Assembly (NCBI RefSeq): GCF_000423545.1
Contig: NZ_AUIE01000010.1
Coordinates: 62,001-126,000, forward strand
Reading direction: 5' to 3'
Length of the DNA stretch: 64,000 nt
From: Metapseudomonas resinovorans DSM 21078
Lineage (GTDB): Bacteria; Pseudomonadota; Gammaproteobacteria; Pseudomonadales; Pseudomonadaceae
Under the pieces are notes generated by a model that worked only from the letters and a program-made list of their open reading frames with translations, did not search any database and was not told where the DNA came from. Shown one piece after another: positions 34,170 to 43,266 of the stretch; position 1 is the stretch's first letter, and every line of letters begins with the position of its first letter. Made by a program: the position numbers and the translations under genes.

Positions 34170-35303
34170 ATGGACCTGCTAAACACGGCGCTGTCGCTGT
34201 CCAGAAAGGTAACTCCATCGTCTCAAGGCAAACGCGGAAAGCGTTTGCGCACGAGCCTGCTGGCAGGCTTCTGGATGGCCTTCACCGCGGTCCAGGCAAC
34301 GGCGGGCGACGTCGTCAGGGTGCACAACTGGGCCGAGTACATAGACCCCGAAGTGATCGACGACTTCGAGCGGGATACCGGCATCCGGGTCGATTACAGC
34401 CAGTTCACCACCGCCGCCGAGCTGGAGGCTGACCTGGCAGCGGGGCAGCGTTACGACGTGATAGTCCCCACCGATTTCCAGCTCGAACGCATGATCAAGG
34501 CGAAGCAACTGCTCGAACTGGACCGGCAACTGTTGCCGAATCGAGCCGAAGTGAGCAGTGAACTGCTGGCCAGGCTGTCGTCGAAGAACCGCGCGGAACG
34601 CTTCGCCATGCCCTACATGTGGGGTGTCGCCGGACTGGTCGTCCATCAAAAGGCCGCTGCCCGGACATTGCAGGGGCCGGTGACGAACAGTTGGGGCCTG
34701 CTGTTCGACCCCGCCAACGCCAACAGCTTGAAATCCTGCGGCGCCGTCCTGCACAACGAGCCGGAACAGATGCTCTCGGTCTTCCTCAACTACCGGGGCA
34801 AGAACCTGCGTAGCCAGAGTGCACGGGGTATCGAGAAGGCCACGCGAGAACTCCATGACCTGGGTATTCCCCTGGGCCCGCCCGGTTTCGCCGACCTGGT
34901 GGAACAGTTGGCCCAGGGCCGTATCTGCGCAACCGTCACCTGGAACGGTATCGCCTCCATGGCCAATCAGAATGGCGAACTCCGTTTTCTGATTCCCCAG
35001 GAAGGCGGATTGATGTTCATCGACAGCCTGGCCATTCCGCGCGATGCCCCCAACAAGGCCGCGGCCTATCGCTTCATCAACCACCTGCTGGACCCGCGCA
35101 ACGCCGCGCGCAATGCCAGGGCTACGCACTTCACGCCCAGCCTCGACCTGACCCGCGAGCCAAACCGGAGACTACTGCCGGACATCGCCCTTCCGAGCCA
35201 GGAGGAACGCCGACGCCTGTTCTTCCTGGAGCGACTGAGCGACTCACAGAAGCGCGCAGTCGATGCGGCATGGTCACAGTTGGATGGGCGAGACCGGATG
35301 TAG
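34170..35303 (+). CDS. PotD/SpuD-like periplasmic polyamine-binding protein (orphan)
   Basis: The 377-residue precursor has a basic leader and hydrophobic signal segment (about 25-47) and then DVVRVHNWAEYIDPEVIDDF, the start typical of spermidine/putrescine-binding proteins, then YDVIVPTDFQLERMIKAKQL. The VTWNGIASMANQNGELRFLIPQEGGLMF region is also family-like. No ABC permease or ATPase genes are near, and the chemoreceptor follows 184 bp later, so a sensory role for an amine ligand is possible. The start at 34170 has GAGG nine bases upstream; a GTG at 34155 is an alternative. Confidence 0.82.
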   Translation: MDLLNTALSLSRKVTPSSQGKRGKRLRTSLLAGFWMAFTAVQATAGDVVRVHNWAEYIDPEVIDDFERDTGIRVDYSQFTTAAELEADLAAGQRYDVIVPTDFQLERMIKAKQLLELDRQLLPNRAEVSSELLARLSSKNRAERFAMPYMWGVAGLVVHQKAAARTLQGPVTNSWGLLFDPANANSLKSCGAVLHNEPEQMLSVFLNYRGKNLRSQSARGIEKATRELHDLGIPLGPPGFADLVEQLAQGRICATVTWNGIASMANQNGELRFLIPQEGGLMFIDSLAIPRDAPNKAAAYRFINHLLDPRNAARNARATHFTPSLDLTREPNRRLLPDIALPSQEERRRLFFLERLSDSQKRAVDAAWSQLDGRDRM

Positions 35304-35487
35304 ACCACCGGGAAAACGCTCCTGGCCGCAGAGTGCGGCACGCCCCCAGATTGCCACCCCGCCAGCGGGCCGGTACCGACCGTGGAGTCTCCGCGACCGG
35401 TAACCGGCAAGGCCCGCCGCGCCCGCGGCCAGGCACGCCGCGCGTTCTTTCTCGACACACACAGGTTCCACCAAGAGCGACAGACCC

Positions 35488-37107
35488 ATGTTCAACTCCA
35501 TGCCACTGACTCTGAAACTCTCTCTTCCGCCTACCGTCGCCCTGCTGGGCCTGCTGCTGTTCGTGGGTTACACCGCCGTGCAGCTGAACGACAACGACAA
35601 TCGCCTGCTGGAACTGGAGACCCTGAGCTATCCGACGCTGGAGAGCGCGGATCGGGTGATCTTCCAGTTCGCTCGTGTTCCCGACCTGCTCAATGGAGCC
35701 GTCGCCGCCGGCGAACGGGAAACCCTCGAAGAGGCCCGCACCACGCTGGTGGACGTGCAGACCAGGTTGGCGGAGCTGAAGTCGTTAACCGACGGGCGAA
35801 ACGGCAGGAGCGACGAGCTGCAGGACTGGACGAACGCCATAGAGCGCTACGCCGAGAACGCGCTTGCGACAACCGAACGGTTGCTCGTAGATGCCTCCTT
35901 CGATGAGGTTCGACCGAACCTGAACCGCATGGCCAGCGACCTCAGCCAGGCCCGGGAGGCGGGAGACCGCTTCCGCAATGATGTCTATACGGACTTCCAG
36001 ACCGGCCTCACCCAGGTCCGGAAGGACAATGCCACGACCACGCGCGTCGGCTATCTGCTCAGCCTCATGTTGTTGCTGCTGGTGAGCCTCGGCGCCGTGC
36101 TGGTGATTCGCCAGGTCATGACCAACGTGCGGGGTGTCATCGCGTCGCTCAGGGCCATCGCCAGCGGCGACGGAGACCTGACACGCCACGTGAACGTCCA
36201 GTCCGACGATGAAATCGGCGAGATGATCAACCTGTTCAACGGTCTGCTGGACCGGCTGCAGGGCACCATTCGCGCCATCATCGAAACGGCCGATCCGCTG
36301 GAGCAGATGTCCAGGGAGCTGCATCGCCTGACCCAGGGGGCCGAAGAGAGCGCCCGTTCCCAGCAGGAACGCACGGACTCCATCAGCCGCGACATCGGTA
36401 CCATGGCGGGCAGCATCCAGGAAGTGGCGCAGCGCTCGCGGCAAGCCTCCGAAGAGGCCAGCGCCGCCACCCGCCAGGCGGATGAGGCCCGACGGAACAT
36501 CGACAACCTGTCCTCAAGTATCGGCGACCTCGGCAGCAGCGTGCTGGGTTCGGTGCAGGCGATGCAGAAACTGGACGAAGAGACCCAGCAGGTCGGCTCC
36601 GTGTTGACGGTGATCCGCAGCATCGCCGAGCAGACCAACCTCCTCGCACTCAATGCCGCCATCGAGGCAGCGCGCGCCGGCGAGCAGGGACGCGGCTTCG
36701 CCGTGGTGGCCGACGAAGTTCGCAACCTCGCGCAGAAGACCGCCGCGTCCACCGCGGAGATCCAGGCCATCATCCAGCGCCTGCAGAGCAGCGCCAATGG
36801 CGTCCTGCAGGCAATGACGCTGAATGGCGCCAAGGCCAGGGCCAGCATCGAAAGCTCCGACCAGGCCACGCGGACCCTGGAGGCGATCACCCGCGCCGTT
36901 CTCCTGATCGATGAGCTGAACGCGGGCATCGCCCAGTTCACCCAGAAGCAGATTGGACTCTCCCGCTCGATCCAGCAGGACACCGAAGCCCTGCAGCAGG
37001 ACACCCAAGCCACGACCCAGGGGGCCGACGCCACCGCGCGCCTGGGCGAACAACTCGTGGATACCGGTGAGCAGCTGCGCTGCGCCACCGCCCAGTTCCG
37101 CATCTGA
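35488..37107 (+). CDS. Methyl-accepting chemotaxis protein
   Basis: The 539-residue receptor has TM1 at about 8-28, a four-helix-bundle-like periplasmic domain (about 30-188), TM2 at about 189-208, a HAMP domain, and the cytoplasmic signalling hairpin with the conserved tip [20 protein letters not shown] near 388-407 that contacts CheA/CheW. Glu/Gln-rich methylation helices flank it. It is followed by a porin and a PstS-like protein, and preceded by the PotD-like protein, so it may sense a ligand delivered by one of these periplasmic proteins. Confidence 0.92.
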   Translation: MFNSMPLTLKLSLPPTVALLGLLLFVGYTAVQLNDNDNRLLELETLSYPTLESADRVIFQFARVPDLLNGAVAAGERETLEEARTTLVDVQTRLAELKSLTDGRNGRSDELQDWTNAIERYAENALATTERLLVDASFDEVRPNLNRMASDLSQAREAGDRFRNDVYTDFQTGLTQVRKDNATTTRVGYLLSLMLLLLVSLGAVLVIRQVMTNVRGVIASLRAIASGDGDLTRHVNVQSDDEIGEMINLFNGLLDRLQGTIRAIIETADPLEQMSRELHRLTQGAEESARSQQERTDSISRDIGTMAGSIQEVAQRSRQASEEASAATRQADEARRNIDNLSSSIGDLGSSVLGSVQAMQKLDEETQQVGSVLTVIRSIAEQTNLLALNAAIEAARAGEQGRGFAVVADEVRNLAQKTAASTAEIQAIIQRLQSSANGVLQAMTLNGAKARASIESSDQATRTLEAITRAVLLIDELNAGIAQFTQKQIGLSRSIQQDTEALQQDTQATTQGADATARLGEQLVDTGEQLRCATAQFRI

Positions 37108-37136
37108 CCTTTTCCAACCACACGAGCAGTAACAGC

Positions 37137-38294
37137 ATGCAAGGCATTAGAACACTCGGTCTGGCCGGCCTCATCGCGAGCGCGCCGGCCATCGCCCTGG
37201 AACAGGGCGAATATCGATTCAATGGTTTCGGCAGCGCCGGCCTCACCTACCTGGGGGGAGAGGACGGCGGACGCGGCTATGGCATCAACGGCCAGACCAC
37301 CGATTCCTGGCGCGGGGACCAGCTCTCCAAGCTGGGCGCCCAATTCCAGTACGGACTGACCGACACGCTGGGCGCTACCGTCCAGGCCACCGCCAAGGCG
37401 GAGCAGGACACCTGGAAAGCGAACCTGGAATGGGCCTACCTCTCCTGGGCCGCCACCGACGGCCTGACCCTGCGCGCGGGCCGCTTGCGCCTGCCGGTGT
37501 ACATGTACTCGGAAACACTGGACGTGGGCTTCACCCACCCCTGGGTCCGACTGCCCGACGAGGTCTACAGCCAGGTACAGCTGAGCAACTACGAAGGCGG
37601 CGACCTCCTCTACAGCCTGCCCGTCGGCATCGGTTCCCTGGCGTTCCAGGTAGCTGGGGGCCAGGCGGTCAACCGCAACCTGTTCACCCTGGATGACCTC
37701 TACGACATCGACTACAAGAAGGTCTTCGCCGCCAACGTCACTCTGGAAACCAACGACTTCGGTGCCTTGCGCGTGGGCTACGCCGAGGCCGACATCGACG
37801 CCGACATCACCACTTCGGTCATCGTCCCCGGCGGTGTGCCGGCCAGCGTCGGCTTCAAGCAATTGGAACGACAGAAGGCCAAGTTCACCTCTATCGGTTA
37901 CCAGTACGACAATGGGACCTGGATCACCTCCAACGAATGGACCAGCAACAACAGCGAGGCGGACCAGGAAGGCAGCATCGACGCGTTCTACCTAATGGGC
38001 GGTCGTCGCATAGGTGACGTGCTGCTCCACGTCACCTACGCACAACTGGATGAAGACAATGGCCGCCAGAGCTCCTGGACCTATGGCCTGAACTACAACC
38101 TGGCGCCGACTCTCATCCTCAAGGGCGAGTACAAGCGGGTGGACACCCGGGGCGGTTACCGCGGCGTGTTCGTGGAGAACGCCCAGGAAACTTTTGACCA
38201 CGCACTCTTCACCGCGAGCAACGGCGCAGCAGGCGTGCCCAGGCGCAACTACGACGGCGACATCCTCAGTGTCGGCATCGACTTCGTGTTCTAA
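37137..38294 (+). CDS. Outer-membrane porin-like protein
   Basis: The 385-residue precursor has a short signal peptide (cleavage near AIALEQGE) and a beta-barrel pattern starting YRFNGFGSAGLTYLGGEDGG and ending in the aromatic strand ILSVGIDFVF. It resembles porins found next to chemoreceptors and PstS-like proteins in Pseudomonas and Shewanella. The start lies 29 bp after the chemoreceptor stop and the next gene 11 bp downstream, so the three are one operon. Confidence 0.78.
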   Translation: MQGIRTLGLAGLIASAPAIALEQGEYRFNGFGSAGLTYLGGEDGGRGYGINGQTTDSWRGDQLSKLGAQFQYGLTDTLGATVQATAKAEQDTWKANLEWAYLSWAATDGLTLRAGRLRLPVYMYSETLDVGFTHPWVRLPDEVYSQVQLSNYEGGDLLYSLPVGIGSLAFQVAGGQAVNRNLFTLDDLYDIDYKKVFAANVTLETNDFGALRVGYAEADIDADITTSVIVPGGVPASVGFKQLERQKAKFTSIGYQYDNGTWITSNEWTSNNSEADQEGSIDAFYLMGGRRIGDVLLHVTYAQLDEDNGRQSSWTYGLNYNLAPTLILKGEYKRVDTRGGYRGVFVENAQETFDHALFTASNGAAGVPRRNYDGDILSVGIDFVF

Positions 38295-38305
38295 GGAGCA
38301 CCTCC

Positions 38306-38710
38306 ATGAAACGCTGCATCATCGCCCTGCTCGCCTCCGCCCTGGCGACGGCCTCGACCCTTGCCCAGGCCGAGGTCGTCGTCATCCTCAACGCCAGCGC
38401 CAGTGCATCTCCCAGCCAGTCGGACGTGGCCAACATCTTCCTGGGCAAGGACACCAGCCTCAAAGGTATCGATCAGAAAGGCTGGAGCCCCACCAAGGAG
38501 AAGTTCTACAGCGCCGTCACCAGCAAGAACGAATCGCAGCTCAAATCGTATTGGTCCGGCCTGGTGTTCACCGGCAAGGGCCAGCCGCTGCGAAGCGTCG
38601 CCAATGACGCCGCAGTGGTGGCGCTGGTCGCTGAAGAATCGAACGCCATCGGCTATGTCGACAGAAGCGCCGTCAACGACAAGGTAAAGGTGCTCCTCAC
38701 CCTGCCCTGA
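38306..38710 (+). CDS. Short PstS-like periplasmic binding-domain protein
   Basis: The 134-residue precursor has a Sec signal peptide (cleavage near AQAEVV) and a half-size phosphate-binding-protein-like domain: SPSQSDVANIFLGKDTSLKG, then FYSAVTSKNESQLKSYWSGL and the end AIGYVDRSAVNDKVKVLLTL. Such short PstS-like proteins are usually encoded beside a porin and a chemoreceptor, as here. They lack the second lobe of PstS, so they are probably adaptor or sensor proteins rather than transporters. Confidence 0.78.
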   Translation: MKRCIIALLASALATASTLAQAEVVVILNASASASPSQSDVANIFLGKDTSLKGIDQKGWSPTKEKFYSAVTSKNESQLKSYWSGLVFTGKGQPLRSVANDAAVVALVAEESNAIGYVDRSAVNDKVKVLLTLP

Positions 38711-38837
38711 CGCCGTCCGCCTCCAAATACCGCCGCGGCAAACCCGGTGTTCGCCACGGCGGCTGTCCACCCGCGACCCCAACCCGTTTTACGACAGCCT
38801 GCCATTCTTCTCTTTGCACATGACTCGTTGTGAGTTA

Positions 38838-38863
38838 ATTTACATAACACCAGTTATTCAAAT
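38838..38863. promoter_or_regulatory. TTTAACATAAC-type palindrome upstream of amine oxidase 1
   Basis: ATTTACATAAC (38838-38848), spacer ACCA, GTTATTCAAAT (38853-38863) are inverted copies at 9 of 11 positions. The site lies 28 bp before the ATG of the flavin amine oxidase at 38892, where binding would block the promoter or ribosome access. Confidence 0.6.
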
Positions 38864-38891
38864 TAAAACAACAGAGTTGACCGAGACGAAG

Positions 38892-40379
38892 ATGGATTCA
38901 GACAACAATGAGCTGTCACTGTCGGCGCGCCAGCGGCGCCTGCTCTTGCAGGCGCTTGGAAGCGCGACGCTGGTGGGTGGAATGGCCCTGGCCGGCCGGT
39001 CCATGGCCCAGGACGCTTCAGCGCGACAGGACGATGTCCTTGACGTGGCGATCATCGGTGGAGGGTTGGCCGGCCTGACCGCCGCACGGGATCTGCAGCG
39101 CGCTGGCTGCGAGTCCTTCGTGGTACTGGAGGCCCGGGACCGCGTGGGCGGGCGCACCTACAACCACGACCTGGGCGACGGTGTCATCTCCGAGGCCGGC
39201 GGGCAATGGATCGGCCCGGGCCAGACCGCCATCTTCGACCTGGCCCGCGAGTTGGAAGTCGAGACCTTCCCCACCTACTACCAGGGCAGGAACGTCTACC
39301 TGGTGGGTGGCGCCAAGTATGAGCAAGACCTCTCCAGCGGCCAGAACAGCCACGCCCCGGTCGTCATGAAACTCGATGAATTGGCGCGGCGCGTTCCCAG
39401 CAGGGAACCCTGGACCGCGACCGACGCAGCCGCCATCGACAAGCTGTCGGTCGGCCAGTGGCTGGACCAGCAGGGCATCGGCAATGAAGGGCGGTTGAGC
39501 TTCGACGCCTCCATCGGCCTCACCACGGGAACGCCGCCCTCCAATCTGTCGCTGCTGCACTATCTCTCGCTGATCAACTCCGCCGACAGCAGCATGGAGA
39601 AGCTCGAGGGCTTCAAGGGCGGCGCCCAGGAAACCCGCTTCGTTGGTGGCTCCCAGGTCCTTTGCACCCGGATGCGGGAGGCCCTGGGCGACAAGGTGCG
39701 GCTGTCCAGTCCCGTGCGCAAGATCGTCGGCTGGGATCGCGAGGTCGTCGAAATCCATACCGACCGGGGCCTCATCCGTGCGCGCCAGGTCATCGCCGCG
39801 CTGCACCCGGCGCTGTGCAACCAGATCGTCTTCGAACCCGCGCTGCCCGAGGGCCGCGCACAGTTGCAACGCCTTTGGCCGGCCCATGCGCCGATGCGCA
39901 AGACCGTGCATGTCTACGATCGGCCGTTCTGGCGCGAAAAGGGCCTCAACGGGCAGATCACCCAGGCCGATGGTCCGGTGATCCTTTCCTACGACAACTC
40001 CCCGCCGGACGGACGTGTCGGCATACTCGCCACCTTTGTCAGAACCGCCCAACTGCCCCATGACGCCAAGCGCGCAGAGAGCATTCTCTCGGGCATCTTC
40101 GCCCAGGCCCTAGGGGACCAAGCGTTGCATCCCAAGCAGTTCCACGACTACGACTGGGGCAAGGCCGACCCCTGGACCCTGACCTGCGTCGCGTCCATCC
40201 CCCCCGGGTTCCTGACGAAATGGGGCCATTACCTGAAACCCGCGGTGGGTCGCCTAATCTGGTCGGGTACCGAAACCGCCGACATCTGGGCCAGCTCAAT
40301 GGACGGCGCGGTGCGCTCGGGACACAGGGCGGCACTGGAAGCCCTGCAAGCGCTTGCCAAGGCACGGAGGAGCGCCTGA
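38892..40379 (+). CDS. Tat-exported flavin amine oxidase/dehydrogenase, copy 1
   Basis: The 495-residue protein has a Tat leader (RQRRLLLQALGSATLVGGMA from about residue 13), so it is exported folded with FAD. The dinucleotide fold is DVAIIGGGLAGLTAARDLQR (51-70), then LEARDRVGGRT, and the C-terminal FAD-binding stretch IWSGTETADIWASSMDGAVR. No covalent-flavin Cys is in the usual place. It belongs to the monoamine-oxidase superfamily, related in plan to NicA2 and putrescine oxidases. Its stop overlaps the start of a diheme cytochrome c gene (TGATG), so electrons are probably passed to that cytochrome instead of O2. A paralogue is at 62337. Confidence 0.85.
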   Translation: MDSDNNELSLSARQRRLLLQALGSATLVGGMALAGRSMAQDASARQDDVLDVAIIGGGLAGLTAARDLQRAGCESFVVLEARDRVGGRTYNHDLGDGVISEAGGQWIGPGQTAIFDLARELEVETFPTYYQGRNVYLVGGAKYEQDLSSGQNSHAPVVMKLDELARRVPSREPWTATDAAAIDKLSVGQWLDQQGIGNEGRLSFDASIGLTTGTPPSNLSLLHYLSLINSADSSMEKLEGFKGGAQETRFVGGSQVLCTRMREALGDKVRLSSPVRKIVGWDREVVEIHTDRGLIRARQVIAALHPALCNQIVFEPALPEGRAQLQRLWPAHAPMRKTVHVYDRPFWREKGLNGQITQADGPVILSYDNSPPDGRVGILATFVRTAQLPHDAKRAESILSGIFAQALGDQALHPKQFHDYDWGKADPWTLTCVASIPPGFLTKWGHYLKPAVGRLIWSGTETADIWASSMDGAVRSGHRAALEALQALAKARRSA

Positions 40380-41218
40380 TGAAACGTGCCACCGTACTTG
40401 GGGTAGCCATCGCGGCGGCGGCGCTGATGGCCCTCGCCACCAACCTAGGCCATGAACCCTGGAGCGCCCAACGCTTCTCGATCTTCGGAACCCTTCGCTC
40501 CGGACGCCTGGCCGTCCTCCAAGCGCTCCAATCACTTAGCTTCGCAATGAAACGACCCTTTCTTATCGGCACCACGGTGATCACGGCTGGCCTCGCGGCG
40601 GCAGCCACCCTGCTGGGTCCGGAGTTGCTGACGGGCTATCGATTCATGGATGCCCTGGATGGCTACTACAGCGACTACGAGGCCAACGGAGGGCCCTGGC
40701 CGCAGATTCAGGATTCCTGCGCGCTCTGCCACGGCGTCAGGGGACAGCCCCGTGACGGGCAGTACGCAGCCCTGGCCGGCCAGCCAGCGCCCTATATCGA
40801 GTCCCAGTTGCACGCCTTCGCCCAGGGTCGCCGCCACAGCGCGCAGATGGGGCCACTGGCCGCGAGCCTGACCGATGCCCAGATCAAGTCCCTGGCGGAC
40901 TACTTCTCCAGGCAGACGCCGGAAACCACGGAGGCACCGGGCCAGGATGCAGCACTGGCGAAACAGGGGAAAGTCGTTGTCGCCGCCAGAGGATGCATTG
41001 CCTGCCACGGAGAAAACCTCTCCGGTGGTCCCCTCGGCCCACGCATCGCCGGACAGGGCGAAGGCTATCTTCTCGACCAGTTGCAGGCCTTCAAGCAGGG
41101 ACAGCGCCAAGACCCTACCCAGGCCATGAACGCCATGGCCGGCTTGCTCTCGGAAGACGAACTCAAGGCCACGGTCCACTACCTCTCCAGCCTGGCGCCG
41201 AAATCGACCGCCAGGTAA
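40379..41218 (+). CDS. Diheme cytochrome c (c4-like), partner of amine oxidase 1
   Basis: The 279-residue protein carries two haem c motifs, CALCH (114-118) and CIACH (206-210), with a c4-type two-domain repeat (each followed by L-A-G-Q). Translation coupled to the oxidase stop would start at 40379, giving a first hydrophobic segment at about 5-20. A second signal-like segment begins at an internal Met57 (MKRPFLIGTTVITAGLAAAA), which matches the N-terminus of the paralogue at 61671. The extra 56 residues are therefore odd, and the start at 40547 is an alternative. It probably accepts electrons from the exported flavoenzyme. Confidence 0.82.
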   Translation: MKRATVLGVAIAAAALMALATNLGHEPWSAQRFSIFGTLRSGRLAVLQALQSLSFAMKRPFLIGTTVITAGLAAAATLLGPELLTGYRFMDALDGYYSDYEANGGPWPQIQDSCALCHGVRGQPRDGQYAALAGQPAPYIESQLHAFAQGRRHSAQMGPLAASLTDAQIKSLADYFSRQTPETTEAPGQDAALAKQGKVVVAARGCIACHGENLSGGPLGPRIAGQGEGYLLDQLQAFKQGQRQDPTQAMNAMAGLLSEDELKATVHYLSSLAPKSTAR

Positions 41219-41478
41219 TCCGCTGCCAGCCAAGGTGGGCAAGGACGCTCACCACCACCGCCGTACCTCCTCCAAAATTGCACTGAGCGTCCATCGGCAT
41301 GGCTTGGTGCGCGCAGCGCACTCTATGAGCGAGCGCGAAGTGTAAGGCCGGGGCGCCGCATCAGCGGTATGACGCGACACTGGGGGTATTGGCGAATACC
41401 CATTAAGAGGCATTCACCTCGTCGAGCCCTGTCTGTGAGTCTGATGCCGCCAAACGGCACCACTTCACAGGAAACGCT
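41219..41478. promoter_or_regulatory. Promoter region with perfect GGGTATT-N4-AATACCC palindrome
   Basis: GGGTATT (41384-41390), spacer GGCG and AATACCC (41395-41401) form a perfect 7-bp dyad, followed after six bases by AGGCATTCACCTCG and later GTCTG-GAGTCTG elements. The same arrangement, with almost the same distance to the start codon (about 87 bp from dyad centre to ATG), precedes the dioxygenase gene at 47635. It looks like an activator site upstream of a conserved core promoter. Confidence 0.6.
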
Positions 41479-43251
41479 ATGACGACAAGAACAACAAATA
41501 GCTGGCGGCAACCCGTACTGCTGCCCCTCGTTACACTGTTCCTGGCCTCCCAGGTCCAGGCCGTGAACTTCGACATCGGGGAGATTCAGGGGAGTTTCGA
41601 CAGTTCGCTGTCCGTCGGCACCAGTTGGGCGACGCGCGATCCGGATAAGGACTTCATTGGCGTTGCCAACGGCGGCACGTCATCGACGACCACGGCCGAT
41701 GATGGCCGACTGAACTTCAAGAAGCACGAGGTGATCTCCAGCATCTTCAAGGGCGTCCACGACCTCGAACTGAAGTACGGTGATTCCGGCCTTTTCGTCC
41801 GCGGCAAGTACTGGTACGACTTCGAACTGAAGGATGGCCACCAGCACCTCTACGACATTGACGACCACGGCCGTGCACGCAGCGCCAAGGCTTCCGGTGC
41901 AGAGTTCCTCGACGCCTTCGTCTATACCGGCTACGAGATCAATGACCTGGCTGGCACGGTGCGCCTTGGCAAGCAGGTGGTCAGCTGGGGGGAGAACCTG
42001 TTCATTCGTGGCGTCAATCAGATCAACCCTGTCGACGTCGCGGCCTTCCGCCGCCCAGGTGCGGAGATCAAGGAAGGGCTGATCCCTGTCAACATGTTCT
42101 ATGTTGCCCAGGACCTGAGCGACAGCTTATCTATGGAGGCTTTCTACCAGCTGGAGTGGGCCAAGACGGTCATCGACAACTGCGGCACCTTTTACTCCAG
42201 TACTGATGTCGCCGCCGATGGTTGCAACGATAGGAACCTGATCTTCGGCAGCGATTTCGATCCCGCTAACGCCATATTCCTGCCACGCCTTAAAGACCGC
42301 GACGCCAGTGACACCGGCCAGTACGGGGTGGCCCTGCGTTGGTTCGTCCCGCAGCTGAACGACAGCGAGATCGGCATCTATGCCATGAATCTGCACAGCA
42401 GATTGCCGGTATACAGCCTGGTCAACAGCGCTGTGCTGGACCCGGCCGACCCGGCCTTCGATCCCAACTTGATCGGTAACACGCCCAACACCGGTTACTT
42501 CATCGAATACCCCGAAGATATGCGCCTGTATGGTCTGAGCTTCCAGACCACCCTGGGCGCCACTGCGGTTACCGGTGAGATCAGTTATCGGCCGAACATG
42601 CCTCTGGCGCTCAATAGCACCGACCTGACCTTCGCAGCCCTCGGTCTGGACTCGATCCTCGGCCCAACGAGCCCGGAGGTGATACAGGACGGTCCCCTCA
42701 CCCCCGGCGCCGACCTGGCCGGCTACAAGCGCATGCCGGTCACTCAATTCCAACTCGGTGCTGTCCACTTGATCGAGCAGGTCGCAGGTGCGCAACGCCT
42801 CGCTCTCGCGGGCGAGGTGGCCTACAACCGAATCAACGGCCTGGAGAGTGGTCCGGGTGAGCTGCGCTTCGGCCGCGACTCCATCTATGGCTACGGTGAG
42901 GTCGCAACGCCTGGCGTGTGCGAGACCGTGCTCAACCCAGACAATCCGCGCTTCTGCAACGGGCACGGTTACTTCACCAGCAGCTCATGGGGCTATCGCC
43001 TGGCCGCCAGCCTTGAGTACAGCAACGTCTTCGCCGGCATCAACCTCATTCCCGAGATTGCCTGGTCCCATGATGTCGACGGTTACGGCCCCAACTTCAA
43101 TGAGGGTTCCAAGTCGGCGTACCTGGCGCTTAACGCCAACTACCTGAACCGTTATGGCGCTTCGCTCTCCTACGTCGATTTCTTCGACGGGCGATACAAC
43201 CCCAACACCGATCGTGACTACGTCGCTGTCAGTTTCAGCGCCAGCTTCTAA
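41479..43251 (+). CDS. DUF1302-family outer-membrane-associated protein
   Basis: The 590-residue precursor has a signal peptide (cleavage near VQAVNF) and the DUF1302 pattern: VNFDIGEIQGSFDSSLSVGT at the mature N-terminus, then RLGKQVVSWGENLFIRGVNQ near 160-180, repeated beta strands, and the C-terminal YVAVSFSASF. These proteins occur with DUF1329 partners in catabolic clusters for steroids, terpenoids and other hydrophobic compounds, and probably form or assist an outer-membrane uptake route. The DUF1329 gene follows 15 bp later. Confidence 0.9.
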   Translation: MTTRTTNSWRQPVLLPLVTLFLASQVQAVNFDIGEIQGSFDSSLSVGTSWATRDPDKDFIGVANGGTSSTTTADDGRLNFKKHEVISSIFKGVHDLELKYGDSGLFVRGKYWYDFELKDGHQHLYDIDDHGRARSAKASGAEFLDAFVYTGYEINDLAGTVRLGKQVVSWGENLFIRGVNQINPVDVAAFRRPGAEIKEGLIPVNMFYVAQDLSDSLSMEAFYQLEWAKTVIDNCGTFYSSTDVAADGCNDRNLIFGSDFDPANAIFLPRLKDRDASDTGQYGVALRWFVPQLNDSEIGIYAMNLHSRLPVYSLVNSAVLDPADPAFDPNLIGNTPNTGYFIEYPEDMRLYGLSFQTTLGATAVTGEISYRPNMPLALNSTDLTFAALGLDSILGPTSPEVIQDGPLTPGADLAGYKRMPVTQFQLGAVHLIEQVAGAQRLALAGEVAYNRINGLESGPGELRFGRDSIYGYGEVATPGVCETVLNPDNPRFCNGHGYFTSSSWGYRLAASLEYSNVFAGINLIPEIAWSHDVDGYGPNFNEGSKSAYLALNANYLNRYGASLSYVDFFDGRYNPNTDRDYVAVSFSASF

Positions 43252-43266
43252 TTCAAGGATAACGCC

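Noticed and set aside
36051-37862. 603-codon minus-strand frame across the chemoreceptor and porin genes
   Set aside because: Low-complexity antisense frame spanning two real plus-strand genes.
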